The notes: a model not told the origin generated them from the letters alone. Numbered from the stretch's first letter, positions 45,759 through 57,354 are shown. The stretch: 64,000 nucleotides of DNA from Cryptomeria japonica (GCF_030272615.1 NC_081410.1:253193533-253257532), one strand, 5' to 3'. Program-made: numbers and translations.

Positions 45759-46973
45759 CTAGTAGACATCATATGCACTTCTCTTTCCATTAAGAGAAAT
45801 GGTTCCCTTTCCTTTTACCATACAGGGTGAGTCATTCACAAATATCACAACACCTCCATCAAATTCCTTCAAGGTAAGAAAATTGCTCTGATCACCGGTC
45901 ATGTGGTGTGAACACCCACTGTCTATAATCCAATCATCAAAACTATCCATGCAAGAGACTAATGCCTTATGATCTGATGTCTCTTCTTTAATGGCAATGA
46001 AGATAATGTCCTCATTTGCATCTTCTTTAGATTCCTCATCTGTAATTCCTCCATCCACTACAATGAGACAATCTCTTTTACCTTTTCCTTTGTACTTCTT
46101 ATACTTCTCACATTTCTGCTCATTATCTCCATTTGGACAGTTAGCAACAATATGTCCAATCCAGTTACATGCAAAACACTTCAGAGGTAATTTACCTCTA
46201 TACTTACTAGTACCTCTGGGTAACCATTTGGCCAACAATGCTTCAAGCTCAATCAGACTGTCTTCATCATCAACTTCTCTGCTGGATCTAGACTCATGAT
46301 TGTGACTAGCTTCTCTAGTTTTCCTTACCAGTGGGTTTGAAACTGAAGCTCTAAATGAAGATTCCAATTTCTGAACACTTCCATCATAACCATTTAATTC
46401 AAATGTAGTTAATTTACCAATGATGGAGTCAAGAGTTACTTTTGATTTATCAATAGACTTGAGTTCTTGAATGATTGCAACTCAGATAGCATAGACAGGT
46501 AGAAGGGTTCTCAACACCTTGCTAGCTACTATGGTATCCTCCACTATACCACTAGCACTTTTGATCTCACCGACTATCTCCTTGATCCTCTCACCATATT
46601 GTTGAATATTTTCACCTTCATCCATCCGCATATCATCAAATTTACCTTCCAAAATCTCTTCTTTGGCAATCCTAACATGCTCATCACCGCTATAGATATC
46701 CTCAAGTTTATTCCATACTTGAAAAGCAATCTCCAATCCATGGACATCAACATACTCTGAATCGGACAAGGAATTGATAATGGCCTCCGATGCTTGATTA
46801 TTCTCCTATTGCTCCTTCTTTTGATCATCTGACAAAATCCCACTAGGCAAGTTATATTTAGTAACAACATGTTCCCAATATTGACTTCCTAAGCTTTTGA
46901 TATAGATCTTCATCCTATCACTCCATATTTTATATTTTTCCCTATTGAATTTTGGACCTTATTTCTTCATCAT
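45759..46973 (-). pseudogene. Copia-C gag, zinc knuckle and protease
   Basis: ATG at 46973 begins a frame with GPKFNREKYKIWSDRMKIYI, the copia gag start. Stops occur at codon 5, near 46808 (CAG-to-TAG type) and at 46482. The middle has EEILEGKFDDMRMDEGENIQ. The C-terminal piece has the CCHC knuckle CFACNWIGHIVANC (about 46130-46175) and the protease WIIDSGCSHHMTGD (about 45895-45935), with the DSG triplet intact. The frame stops at 45759. Start chosen by the position about 55 bp inside the PBS and the conserved N-terminal block. Confidence 0.88.
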
Positions 46974-47029
46974 GTTCTCCTAGATCTTTACCTCAAGTTG
47001 TTAGGCTTAAACACAAGAGGACTTGAAAT

Positions 47030-47041
47030 GCTCTGATACCA
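47030..47041 (-). other. PBS of Copia-C
   Basis: The minus strand reads TGGTATCAGAGC, two bases inside the 5' LTR. Initiator-Met type. Confidence 0.95.
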
Positions 47042-47043
47042 AT

Positions 47044-48420
47044 TGATGATATGATGAATCAATAAGGATCTGGTCAACTATTGAGAGGGGGGGGGTGAAT
47101 GAGTAGATAGAAAACAAACTAAACTTTCACCAAACTAAAACCCAACTCATAAATCAATCACTGAACTAACCGGTTTAAACACTATACCATAAACTGCAAC
47201 TGCACTGTCAAGTTTATCGATTGACTAGAATACCAATATAACAGTGTAATAGATCTAAAACTCATATACCATTTAACCAAAAAAACAAACCACTTTACTA
47301 ACATCAGTAATAACACATTTTGGATCACTTCTATTCATCTAAACATATCAACCATATCAAAACATATAACCACAAAATCATTCACCACTTGACACAATGA
47401 TTTTTGACGTGGAAACCCAAATGGGAAAAACCTTGGTGGGGATGAATACCCACAAGTATTCTGAACTCTTTTGAAGTTTGCCTTGTTAGGAGCTAATCCT
47501 TGTTAGAATCTTTACAAAAATTTCCTATTAGGAATCCAGTTAAGGGATTGACTAAAATACCTTGTCAAAGGAAATACCGTGTTAGGAGTAACCACAATAG
47601 AGGATTTCAAATCCAAGCTAATGGATCACCTGGTTAGAGGATTTAGAAAGCACTAGGCCTGTTAAAGCTTACCCAGTTAAGGGATTTAACTATTGTAGTT
47701 GTTAGAGAACAATAAGGTCTTGCTGATCTAGTAATAGCACTACTCTTCTTGATCAGATCCTTTTATTCTCCTATTTGCCTTCAAAACATTATGTAGATAC
47801 TCCTTCTGGTTCGACAATCAATCACACTACCACACTTAACCAAATTGCCAACACTTTTACAAAACAACTCATCAACCTTAAAAAGAAATACAATAGGTCG
47901 GTAACACATCACAAAACCTAAGATCTCATAGAGATTACAAACAAATTGGTTCAAACATGACCGTTGTATTACATAGAAATCAACTACACATTGTTCAAGA
48001 CAACTTCAACCACTCCTAGATCACTACACATTGGATCCTGTAACTCATCACCTGTTATTCACTTCATGCTATGAATTTTATCATTCCCAAGATAAAACAA
48101 TTATCTCTATGTGCCAAAACCACTTTGAAACTCACCACGTGCATCATGCATATGTGGCATAATCATCTCTGATCACCATTTGATCATAGATCAACACAAC
48201 TGATTCACCAAGCTCCATCAGTTAGGGTTCGACATATCAACAAGTTAGGGTTACAGATTGATCACTCTGCTTCAAATAGAAATACCAGTTTCCATCATTG
48301 CTCTACTACCAGTTGCATTACTGCATCACTACCGGTTGCAATACAATTCCATTACCAGTTGCTATTGACATCAATGACAACACTATACTTCAATAATGCA
48401 ATATTCATGCAATGCCAACA
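47044..48420 (-). repeat. 5' LTR of Copia-C
   Basis: 1377 bp, intact. The G-tract box is at about 47083 and the ACGTGGAAACCC box near 47406. The outer terminus ATGCCAACA is followed by the TSD GATGG and then by gag copy 2. Confidence 0.95.
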
Positions 48421-48425
48421 GATGG

Positions 48426-49040
48426 ATCTGACTACAACTACTAAAAACCTAAAGATGAAGGCTATTGTTGATACAAAAGGAAAAGGTAAGATGAATGAAG
48501 ATGGATTCATCAGGGATAAGGACATAAGAAGAAAGTTTAGGAGATCTCCTGCTGGAAGGAGACTAGGATATTTTATTGCACACAATACTGAGAATAGGAG
48601 GAAATCAAGACATATGTCTACTTCTAATGAGAATCCCATGATCAACAACAATGGAAAATGGAATGGAGCAAATTAGTTAGCAAGATCCACACACTTGGAA
48701 AAATAAATTTGTAAGTTACAAGACTTCTTTCTCTGGTTATTATTTTTCATGCAAAGGTTATGGACATAGAGAAAGTGAATGTAGAAATAGGTTTATGAGA
48801 AATCTTGATGCATATGAGGATAAAATGTCAAATGGTAAATTTATACATAGATCAGCTCCAAAATATGGGAGCATGAATGTTTCTACTATCCTAGGTGATA
48901 GGAATGTTGTATGTTATAGCTGTAATAAAATTGGTTATAGGAGTCATGAATATAGAAGAAAATATTTTGAGTGTTATGGCAGATCCTACACCTCCTCCCA
49001 TAACAAAAATTTAATGTATAACTATAATGGTAATTATAGA
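48426..49040 (+). pseudogene. gag copy 2, second part (after Copia-C)
   Basis: Continues the SIRE-like gag with MDLTTTTKNLKMKAIVDTKG and SPAGRRLGYFIAHNTENRRK. After a frameshift near 48680 come two nucleocapsid knuckles. The first reads FSCKGYGHRESEC, with its first Cys replaced by Tyr. The second reads CYSCNKIGYRSHEY, with His and the last Cys both replaced by Tyr. Two knuckles are usual for SIRE gag. The frame is then cut at 49040 by the Tat LTR. Cys/His-to-Tyr changes are all single C-to-T or G-to-A transitions. Confidence 0.82.
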
Positions 49041-49699
49041 TGTTTGCATGAAATGTGGAATCTGCATCTGCAATACAAACACTCAATAGATCATTACATG
49101 CATGGTTAGTTGATCAAAATCATTAAATGTAAAACCATGACAAATCAACCTATTGCCTCCTAAAAGATGCGAGTATAAATATGCTCTCAGATTTGTCTAA
49201 GCAATACCAATGACTTGACTACACCAAGACGAATTATTTAATCTATATGAATGCAAACTCGATGAATGCAAGATTAACAAATTAAGATAGATTAATCCAA
49301 AATGATGTGAGATACATGATTTTATGCATGATTAATCTAAGATGCTAATTATGCTAGATGACTGAGATAAAATTTCCTATAGTAATGATACTAAAACTAT
49401 GAATGCAATGGATCTTTATTACTCTAAAATTAGGGGTGTTTATAGGAATTCCAAGGCCAAAGCTGAGGTGGCAGGAATTGATGGTCCAGATTTGATCTGA
49501 AGATATCAAGGGTTAAGATTGAAGAAGTTGGAGAAGAGGTTGGAGGAATGGACACTTGTCATCTCTGTGGTGACAAGTGTCAAGGAAACTTTCTCATGAG
49601 ATGGAAAGTGTCCAAGGGAGGAGACATGTGGCAAAAGTGCTATGTGTCTCAAGTGGGGAATATCCAACCCATTAAAGGTTAGGATTGAAAAGGTCAGGA

Positions 49700-50426
49700 T
49701 GTTAAATATAGGATGGAGGAAATGCAGAACAAATAGTTTTATTGCATGAAATTTGATTACATCCAACTAATAACAATCAAGTTACAACATACTGTCACAC
49801 AAGCTTGGTACAATAGGTCACAACCGAGACCTTGAATTGAAAGATCTATCTTCTAGGCACAATCTATTTATTTGATATTTTGATAGATTCTAATTTTTTT
49901 TATTACATTCTAAAGCATGATTATAAATATATATATATATATATATCAATCCAAAGGATCTAGTCGACCCAAAAGGGATCAAAACCCGAAGAACAAGACC
50001 TAACATATGAAATGAACAAGGTCGGCCTCCGCCAAGATATTCCTCTGGAAAATCAAAAGGATGAAATGAAGAAGGTCGACCACACACCAAGGAACATCAA
50101 AATCAATGCTCAAGGCTCCGCAAGCTTCAGAATGGGTTCCAGTAGATCACCAGAATAGGTGTCAGGAAATCGGTAACAAAGGAACAACTGGTAACAAGAA
50201 ATTATCATCGAAACCGGTAGCGATATCTTGTCGGAAAGTGATCCAAATGAGATACGGTCTGAAAGAAAGAAAGATGATCAAGTCTTCAAGTTGAATCCAA
50301 CTCCATAGGATCCAGTGAGCCAAAACTAGGACACACAGAAAGAAAAATGAAACTTCAAACAAAATAGAAAGTAAAATGTTTTTGGTTGATGCAATATTGC
50401 TGTGAACTAGGGATGCTCCTACATTA
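49700..50426 (-). repeat. 3' LTR of the chromovirus
   Basis: Aligns with 56315-57000: shared segments are AGTTTTATTG...TTTGATTACA, CTTGAATTGAAAGATCTATC, the (AT)n TATA region (49927-49948), and TTTTTGGTTGATGCAA before GATGCTCCTACATTA. Its terminal layout matches the Gypsy-1 LTRs. Confidence 0.85.
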
Positions 50427-50439
50427 GGCATCCATGGTT

Positions 50440-51750
50440 AATGAAAAGTGAACCTCTCACTTTTCTAGGATCAGAGGAAAACCAAGGTAGTCTACCTCTT
50501 CCTAAGAAATCCAAGATGAATTTTCAACTGATATGCTCTTCCACTTCACAAGATATTCTTTGTACTACACCCAATCCTATTGCCCAAAATCTCTTCAATC
50601 TGATTCGGTTCTTTTTGGGGCAATTGTTTCTCAAGGTCTATGACACTATCCTCACTGAATTCTAGTTCATGGTACTCATGAAGAGCTACAATGTTGAATA
50701 TAGGTGAAATACTTAGACAATCCGATACCTCCACTTCATATGCATTTCCATAACCGAACTTTCTAAAAATCTTACAGGGTCCAAACTTCTTCATCTGCAA
50801 CTTATTATAAGTTCCAACCGAGAATTTGTCTTTTCTCAAATATACCATCACTTCATCACCAGATTCAAATTCCTTGTGTCTTCTCTTCTCATCTACCTTC
50901 TCTTTATATTTGTTGTTCATGTCTTCTAAATGTTGTTTAACCTTAATATGCAATGTTGCCATATGATCTAAAAAATCTTCTGCTTTTGAAATCTTCCAAT
51001 CTCCACTGCTAATGTCTCTCAATTCTGATATTCCTCTAGGATGCACTCTGGTAACAATCTCAAAAGGTGTTTTTTCGATACTTCTATTCACTGAATTGTT
51101 GTAGGCAAACTCTGCTTGTGCAAGGATCAAATCCCAACTTCCAGTTTTATCTCCCACTAAACATCTCAACAAGTTTTCCAAGCTCCGATTAACAAATTTT
51201 GTCTATCCATCAGTCTGTGGATGAAAAGTAGAACTAAACTTCAAATCTATCCTCATCTTCTTCCAAATTGCTCTCCAAAAATAGCTAACAAACTTAGTGT
51301 CTCTATCTGAAACTATGCTCTTAGGTAATCCATGCAATGTCACCACTTCCTTGAAAAATAGGTCTACTACATGTAATGCATCTGATGACTTCTTACAAGG
51401 TATTAAACTAGCCATCTTTGAAAATATATCCACTACCACAAATATAGAATCATTCCCTCTTAGTGTCTTAGGCAATCGAAGTACAAAATCCATGCCTATA
51501 TCCTCCCAAGGTCTTACCGGTACTGTCAAAGGTTTATACAATCCCACATTCTGACTACTACCTTTTACAACTTGAAAAAATCTACAACTCTACACATATC
51601 TCTTAACATCCTTATGAATCCAGGGCCAAAAGTGTTGCTCACTCACCAATGCAACTGTTTTTTCAATGCTAAAATGTCTAGCTAAACCTCCACTATGTTT
51701 CTCTTTTATTAGGTTTTGTCTCATGGAACTCTTAGGTATGCACAATTGAA
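50440..51750 (-). pseudogene. Chromovirus integrase with C-terminal chromodomain
   Basis: The zinc-binding region HSGGLARHFSIEKT lies near 51650-51700. The core has [20 protein letters not shown] (first Asp) and [19 protein letters not shown] (second Asp), and after a stop at about 51203 the frame continues. RSLENLLRCLVGDKTGSWDL, AEFAYNNSVNRSIEKTPFE and GPCKIFRKFGYGNAYEVEV are integrase C-terminal blocks. At about 50546 the frame shifts. In the new frame YLVKWKSISVENSSW, the start of a chromodomain, precedes a stop. Chromodomains in this position guide integration to heterochromatin in known chromoviruses; whether this one did is inference. Confidence 0.88.
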
Positions 51751-51832
51751 CTCCCTTGAATAACATCCCATCCTAAATGAAATAATCTAACCATTTTCTC
51801 CTATCAACCATAACCGGTTCTCTACATGCTTT

Positions 51833-52283
51833 CTAAGGTTCTGGAAAATTCGGGTCTTCATCATACAAGGTCTTCAAATCTTCAAAACTTAATACCATCA
51901 GTCTCATTTCTGTCAGAAAATTCCTTCTACTACTCAATGCATCAACAAATTTGTTAGATTTCCTCATATGTCTCTGATTCAACTTACTCTGACTGTTCAA
52001 ATACTGCAAAGCTTGATGATCTGTATACATCACAAACTCCTTAGGCAACAAGTAGTGTCTCCATTTCTTCAAGGCTTGAACTGTGACATAAAATTCCTGA
52101 TCATACATTCAATATCTCTTTCGAGCATCATTCAATTTCTCACTGAAATAGGCTACTACTCTCCCTTCTTGACTCAAAACTGCTCCTATTGCTATTCCAC
52201 TTGCATTAAAATCCACTTGAAAAACCTTATTGAAATCCGGTAAAGCTAACAAAGGTTGCTCAGTTACTTTCTACTTGAATAAT
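51833..52283 (-). pseudogene. Chromovirus RNase H
   Basis: [20 protein letters not shown] (about 52190-52250) holds the first acidic residue, then [20 protein letters not shown] and [20 protein letters not shown]. The [19 protein letters not shown] block is followed directly by [13 protein letters not shown]. Compared with other chromoviruses roughly 20 residues are missing between them. A stop at about 52109 separates the two halves. Confidence 0.85.
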
Positions 52284-52961
52284 TCAAAAAATTTTGTTTT
52301 CTCCGGTGGTCCACTTGAATTCCTTTCGATCTCCTCTCATAGTCTTAGTCATAGGGTTACTAACTGAACTGAAATTTTTGATAAACTTTCGGTAAAAACT
52401 AGCCAATCCATGAAATGATCTTACCTCTCCAATGTTTTTTGTTGTAGGCCACTCAATAATGGCTTTTAGTTTCTTAGGGTCCATCTTCAAACCATCCTCA
52501 TATATCATAAATCCTAAATAGACTAACTCATCCTTCATGAAAGTACACTTCTTGATATTGATCAGCAACTTTTCTTCTCTCAACCTCTATAAAACTTGTC
52601 TTAACTGCAACAAATGATCCTCTTTTGTTCTACTAAAAATCAGAATGTCTTCAAAATACACAATAACAAACTTACCCAATAATTTCTTCACTACCTCATT
52701 CATCAGCCTCATGAAAGTGCCCGGTGCATTAGTCAATCCAAAAGGCATCACCAACCATTCATATATTCCTTCATTTGTCTTAAATGTTGTCTTCCACTAA
52801 TCACCTTCTCTAATCCTGATTTGATGATATCCACTCTTCAAATCTATATTTATAAAGTATTTTGCTCCACTCAAACAGTCCATTATGTCATCCATCCTTG
52901 GCAAAGGAAACTGGATTTCACTATGATCTTATTTATTGATCTTCAATTGGTACACATCCTC
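52284..52961 (-). pseudogene. Chromovirus reverse transcriptase
   Basis: [19 protein letters not shown] and [14 protein letters not shown] (about 52790-52910) carry the first catalytic Asp region. [20 protein letters not shown] follows. The catalytic loop reads YFEDILIFS (about 52630-52660), with Glu in place of the first Asp of the usual YxDD. The thumb block EKLLINIKKCTFMKDELVYL, KAIIEWPTTKNIGEVRSFHG and FIKNFSSVSNPM ends the open piece. Stops near 52584, 52800 and 52930 interrupt it. Confidence 0.88.
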
Positions 52962-53800
52962 TATTCTCCATTCTTCTCAGGTGCTAATACTACTAGAACT
53001 GCACAAGGGATCAGACTCTCCCTGATCAAACTCTTCTTCAATAGCTCTTGCACTTGTCTATTCAGTTCTTCATTCTTTGCCAATGTCAATTGGTGTGCAA
53101 CTTTGTTAGGAAAACTAGCTCTGGGAACCAAGTCCATGCAATGACTAATACTTCTAATAGGTGGTAATCCATCAAGTACATTATCTGAAATGATGTCCTC
53201 ATATTCTGTCAGCATATCTCTTATCTCTTCTGGGTATTCTCCTTTTGGATCCGGTCTCTCAGTCTTCTTAGGAATTAAGGCAAAACACACATTCACATGT
53301 CTCAATCCATCCATGAATTTCCTTCCATCTACTAAATAGATTCTGGAGTCTGCACAAACTTCACTCTTCAAAGGTTCCTCCAAAGGTAACAAGTTTTTCT
53401 TCATCCCATTGGCCACAATAGTGTATGTATTCTTCCTCCCATCATGTATTTCCTGTCTATCAAACTGCCAAGGTCTTCCCAATAAAAGATGACAAATATC
53501 CATTGGCATAATATCACACAAAACTTCATCATGATAATTCCCAATTTTTATTTTTACCAAGCACTGTTCACTTACTAACAACTTATGTTCATCCCGAATC
53601 CATGCTATTTGATAAGGCTTAGGGTGTTTCAATCTCTCCAATTTTAATGTATTCACCATCTCTTCTGAAACAAGATTATTTGAACTACCACTATCAATAA
53701 CAATTGTATAACACTTACCGGATACCTTACATATAGTCTTGAACAGATTCTTACTCTACAAGGGTTCTCCATCTCCTCTAGTATGACACAAAGCTCTCAT
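52962..53800 (-). pseudogene. Chromovirus protease and start of RT
   Basis: The protease motif IVIDSGSSNNLVSEEM spans about 53645-53700. HLLLGRPWQFDR (about 53455-53490) is the conserved protease C-terminal block. LPPIRSISHCMDLVPRASFP begins the RT, ending at VVLAPEKNGE where a frameshift moves to the next part. The longest open piece is 52961-53659. Confidence 0.88.
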
Positions 53801-53879
53801 CATCATCAACAATTCTCCATCTTCCTGTTTATTGTCTGATCTGGCGGGGTTTTCTTCCACCAATGCTTCTCTTCTGGTA

Positions 53880-54218
53880 GCCTCTGTCTTCTTACATTCA
53901 AATGCATGGTGTCCTTCTCCTCCACACTTAAATAAAGTTCCTCTTAATGTCTTCTTGTCTTGTCTTCAAAAGTTCTCATTCCGGTAACCATTCGGTAGAA
54001 GTTTCTATCATCCTTCCAGTATGAATTACCTTCTTTTCTCACTTCCTTTTCCTTGTTTTGATCTATACTAGTTCCTCTTCCTCCTTGAAATCTTCCTCCG
54101 GTGAACTTCCCACCTCTACCTCTCTGTCTCTGCTCATGTCTTTTGTTCAATTTCTCTTCAACCTTTAGTGCATACTAGTAAGCCTCTTCAACACTCTCCA
54201 ATTTGATCATATTGAGTT
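53880..54218 (-). pseudogene. Chromovirus gag C-terminal part
   Basis: A basic Arg/Gly-rich region (RGRGGKFTGGRFQGGRGTS) is followed after a frameshift by a knuckle-like FKCGGEGHHAFEC, whose first Cys is Leu. It joins across the solo LTR to 55424-56119. Confidence 0.8.
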
Positions 54219-54223
54219 CATCT

Positions 54224-55446
54224 TGCTAGATAGTTCAGATAACCGGAAGACAACTGAGAGGGGGGGGGGGTGAATTAGTTGTCTTAGATTATAGGAACCA
54301 TTATCAATTTAAACTTTAATACTAGAACCTAAAACATTAATACTGGAATAACAGTTAAACCAATTAAGCATAAACAATAATGAAAAAATAAAAGCCATCC
54401 ACATAACACCAAGATTTCTACGTGGAAAACCTAGTAAAGGGAAACATCATGGTGGGAAGCCTACCCATAGTCAGATAATACTTTTGCAGTAAGTATGCGA
54501 ATTTCAATTGAGGGGCTTGCACTTGTAGGAAGGCGAACAACCTAGAGCACACTCCTCATCACAAAAGGAGCCTCACTAACTACATATAAATCCAGACTAC
54601 AATCCAGAGAAGTGTTGAACTGCAAAAAATAACATCTCCTATGCTTGAGTACAATTTTGGTTAAGCTCAATACCGAAGGACTATATCCTCTTACATAAAC
54701 CCAATTCAATCTCCAATTATCGACCAACTCCTCTGCTTGAATGATATTACATTATTCGCACATTAAATTCCTTGACCATGACCTCTTACAACAACCATGA
54801 TGATCTACAATGAGATCTTACATCTATATATACAAAACCCTAGACCGTAAACAATCAGGTTGGCCACTAGATAATGAACCAATTACATAATTACAAACCA
54901 TGTTGGCCTTAGACCAAACAAATAATATGAACACATAAGACATCCCAGAAATACATTAATAGGTCCTATCCACACGTCACATTAAAGCTGATCCATAACC
55001 TAGATCAATCGGGACCAAGTATAGGTCCATATGCCAAAGCAATAATCTCCAACAACCAATTCTCGAACATGATCACCAATAATATCTTGAAACTCCATTA
55101 GAAGCTGCATTAACACCACTTATGCAATTTATCAAATATCTCCATCAAAAGCTCTACCAGTGAAATCCTCGCCAGAATTAGAAACCAATCTTCTAAGAAA
55201 GTAGGATAGCATCCAATCTCGAGATCAAAACCAACTGACCAAATATGAGAATAAGTATCATGAACAAGTTGATTCCATCATGAGACTATACTGGAGCCTA
55301 CCAGATCATGTCAGATCCAAGTTAACCAAAAACCACTCAACCTACTGGGACTAGAAGGGTGTCGGTAAAGCGTCCAAATAGCTAGTGTTGGCATCAATGA
55401 CAAAATATCAATGCAACACATAATCAATTCCACCAAATGACCAACA
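54224..55446 (-). mobile_element. Solo copia LTR in the chromovirus gag
   Basis: 1223 bp with plus-strand ends TGCTAGATAG and GACCAACA. It is flanked by perfect 5-bp repeats CATCT at 54219-54223 and 55447-55451. The gag sequence continues on both sides. It has the G-tract box at 54255, the TACGTGGAAAACC box near 54419 and a minus-strand TATA-like run near 54824. It belongs to the same family as 57355-58536, in opposite orientation. Confidence 0.93.
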
Positions 55447-56119
55447 CATCTTGTATAGACATCCACAATCCATTCAAATATCTTACAATTTGTTCAACTT
55501 CATCATCAACATGTCTATATCTGATGTTCAATTTGTAAAATGCTTCGGTGTACTCCTTCAGACTAGATTCCTTTTGTCTCAGGTTCTGTAATTTTTGAAA
55601 CAAATCCACTTGATAATTCACTGAGACAAACTTTGATTTCAACTTAGCAATCATTCGATCCCATGCCTTAATATTTTCTTTACCTCTTCTTTTTCTATCA
55701 ACTTACAAATGTTCCCACCAAAGAGATGCATGACCTTTCAACCAGGTACATGCATATTTCACCTTCCTCTCTTCTGTTGTGTTTTCAAATTCAAAATACT
55801 TCTCCATCTCCAAGATCCAATCCATCAATTCATCTGAATCTAACTTCCCATCATATTCCGATGGGGTAAAATGAGGTTTAGTTTTCGCCCTACTCAAAAC
55901 CCTTAAAAAAATTTCTTCATCCAGATCAACTGCCGGTAGGTTTACTTGTTCTGTCAGGGCTTCTTCTCCTTCATCTTCACTTACATCTTCAATATGTTGG
56001 CCTCTTCTTTGGGCTATCTCCATGGCTTCTAATTGGGCTGCTATTCCTTGCAACATCTCCATCATAGTAGGGTCCGCATTCCCACGCACTCCACCATTCC
56101 TAGTTCCTCTTTGTGCCAT
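55424..56119 (-). pseudogene. Chromovirus gag N-terminal part
   Basis: Starts MAQRGTRNGGVRGNADPTMM. An acidic stretch leads to DEEIFLRVLSRAKTK and SDELMDWILEMEKYFEFEN, then KYACTWLKGHASLWWEHL, the retrotransposon-gag capsid core. After a stop at 55703 the frame resumes with LKSKFVSVNYQVDLFQKLQN and SSLKEYTEAFYKLNIR, ending at the solo LTR. Confidence 0.9.
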
Positions 56120-56214
56120 TGATTCATGTTAGTCCTATGCAATTGCAGGTCAGATCCGCAATCTGCTAGCCTACAATAAAAATTTAGGACATACAACCTA
56201 TGGAATGAAACTTA

Positions 56215-56226
56215 GCTCTGATACCA
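56215..56226 (-). other. PBS of the chromovirus
   Basis: The minus strand reads TGGTATCAGAGC, two bases inside the 5' LTR. Confidence 0.95.
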
Positions 56227-56228
56227 CT

Positions 56229-57004
56229 TGAAGCAGTCACTAGTGAGGAGGGACCTTAAGGAGATTAGTTTGGATCGGTCAGAAAGAGTAAACACAACAA
56301 AAACACATAGATATGATGGAATCAATGCAGAATAGATAGTTTTATTGTATCAAATTTGATTACACCCAACCGGGTAACAACATACCGACACACAAGCCTG
56401 GTAGAATAGGTCACAATTGGGACCTTGAATTGAAAGATCTATCTTCTAGGCACAATCTATCTATCTGATATTCTGATAGATTCTATTTTTTATTACATTC
56501 TAAAGCATGATTACAAATATATATATCGATCTAAAGGATCCAGTTGGCCCAAAAGGGATCAAAACCCAAAGAACAAGACCTAACATGCAAAATGAAAAAG
56601 GTTGGCCTTCGCCAAGATATTCCTCTAGAAAATCCAAAGGATGAAATCAAGAAGGTCAACCACACGCCAAGGAACATCAAAATCAACTCTCAAGGCTCCA
56701 AAAGGTTCAGAATGGGTTTTGTTAGATAACTAGAATAGGTTTGAGGCAACTGGTAACAAAGAAACAACTGGTAACAAGAAACTATCATGAAAACCGGTAG
56801 CGATATCTTGCCGGAAAGTGATCCAAATGAGATATGGTTTGAAAGAAAGAAAGATGATAAAGTCTTCAAGTAGAATCTAACTCCACAAGATCTGGTAAGC
56901 CAAAAGCAGGACACAAAAAGAAAACTAAAAATCCAAACAAAATAAAAAGGAAAATGTTTTTGGTTGATGCAAGATTGCTATGAACCGGTGATGCTCATAT
57001 TTCA
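56229..57004 (-). repeat. 5' LTR of the chromovirus
   Basis: Plus strand from TGAAGCAGTCACTAGTG to about GATGCTCATATTTCA. TATA-like AT run at about 56516-56526. The outer end diverges from the partner LTR (CTCCTACATTA), so its last base is approximate. Confidence 0.82.
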
Positions 57005-57270
57005 ATTTAGAAATTCAAATATTAGGAGAAGATAATTAATTTCAGAAAATCATGATTTGATTTGTTTTAACTAATTATGATATTGGAAGAGAGAATTTAA
57101 AATGGGGGGGGAGGATTAAATAATTTAGATTAATTAATCAAAGGTGAATTATTGAAATGAACTTAATGAATAAATGTTTAGATTTATTTATAAGTAGACT
57201 GAATGGGGACATTAATAGAATTATTTGCGAATTCAATTGACTATCTTCAGACCATTTTTAGGTGTATACA

Positions 57271-57284
57271 TTTTGCCCCTCTTT
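57271..57284 (-). other. Polypurine tract of the Tat element
   Basis: The minus strand reads AAAGAGGGGCAAAA directly before TGTATACACC. This context is typical of Tat-lineage 3' LTR starts. Confidence 0.8.
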
Positions 57285-57354
57285 GAAGTGATGTGTGACG
57301 ATGCATTGCTTCAAAGAAAAATCTTGATTCAATGTGGATATGATTTCGATATGA

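Larger units (their letters stand above)
34261..48420 (-). mobile_element. Copia-C: Ty1/copia element inserted in gag copy 2
   Basis: The LTRs start TGTTGGCATTGCATG in element orientation and end CATATCATCA. The right (5') LTR is 47044-48420. The left (3') LTR begins at 34261 and ends at 40020 because another element sits inside it. The flanking 5-mers GATAG (34256-34260) and GATGG (48421-48425) differ at one base and are taken as the TSD. The gag sequence on both sides joins in frame across one copy, which proves the insertion. Gag, PR, IN, RT and RNase H follow in order on the minus strand with many stops. A foreign retroposon (40031-42565) lies between RNase H and the 3' LTR. Confidence 0.92.
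21840..49040 (+). mobile_element. SIRE/Maximus-like copia in LTR-gag-LTR-gag order
   Basis: A plus-strand copia family with unusually long LTRs. LTR A ends at 24833, followed by PBS and gag copy 1. LTR B then runs to 32995, followed by a second PBS and gag copy 2. Gag 2 continues at 48426 after an inserted element and is cut again at 49040. Neither gag is followed by recognisable pol inside the window. The long coiled-coil region and SLDEMLSKQ...GVGYD segment in gag 2 resemble the SIRE/Maximus lineage. The arrangement can be a tandem element sharing a central LTR, or a gag-only copy beside a second copy. Outer limits are uncertain: the left end is poorly defined and the right end lies beyond the window. 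Confidence 0.65.
49700..57004 (-). mobile_element. Chromovirus (Ty3/gypsy) nested in the Tat LTR
   Basis: Minus-strand element with two related LTRs (about 49700-50426 and 56229-57004), an initiator-Met PBS, and gag, protease, RT, RNase H, integrase and a chromodomain in that order. The chromodomain and PBS identify a chromovirus; the exact clade is not assigned. Several stops, frameshifts and a deletion in RNase H show it is inactive. A solo copia LTR is inserted in gag. The left end lacks about 90 bp of LTR recognisable on the right, so the outer boundary and TSD are unresolved. Confidence 0.88.
49041..57270 (-). repeat. 3' LTR of the Tat element, split by the chromovirus
   Basis: The outer half lies at 49041 to about 49700 and the inner half at about 57005-57270. 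The outer half matches the plus-strand Tat LTR (35900-36100) in reverse, for example TCTGAGAGCA...TATACTCGCAT and TGGTGTAGTC. The inner half begins at the PPT. Together they give roughly 0.9 kb. Confidence 0.75.
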
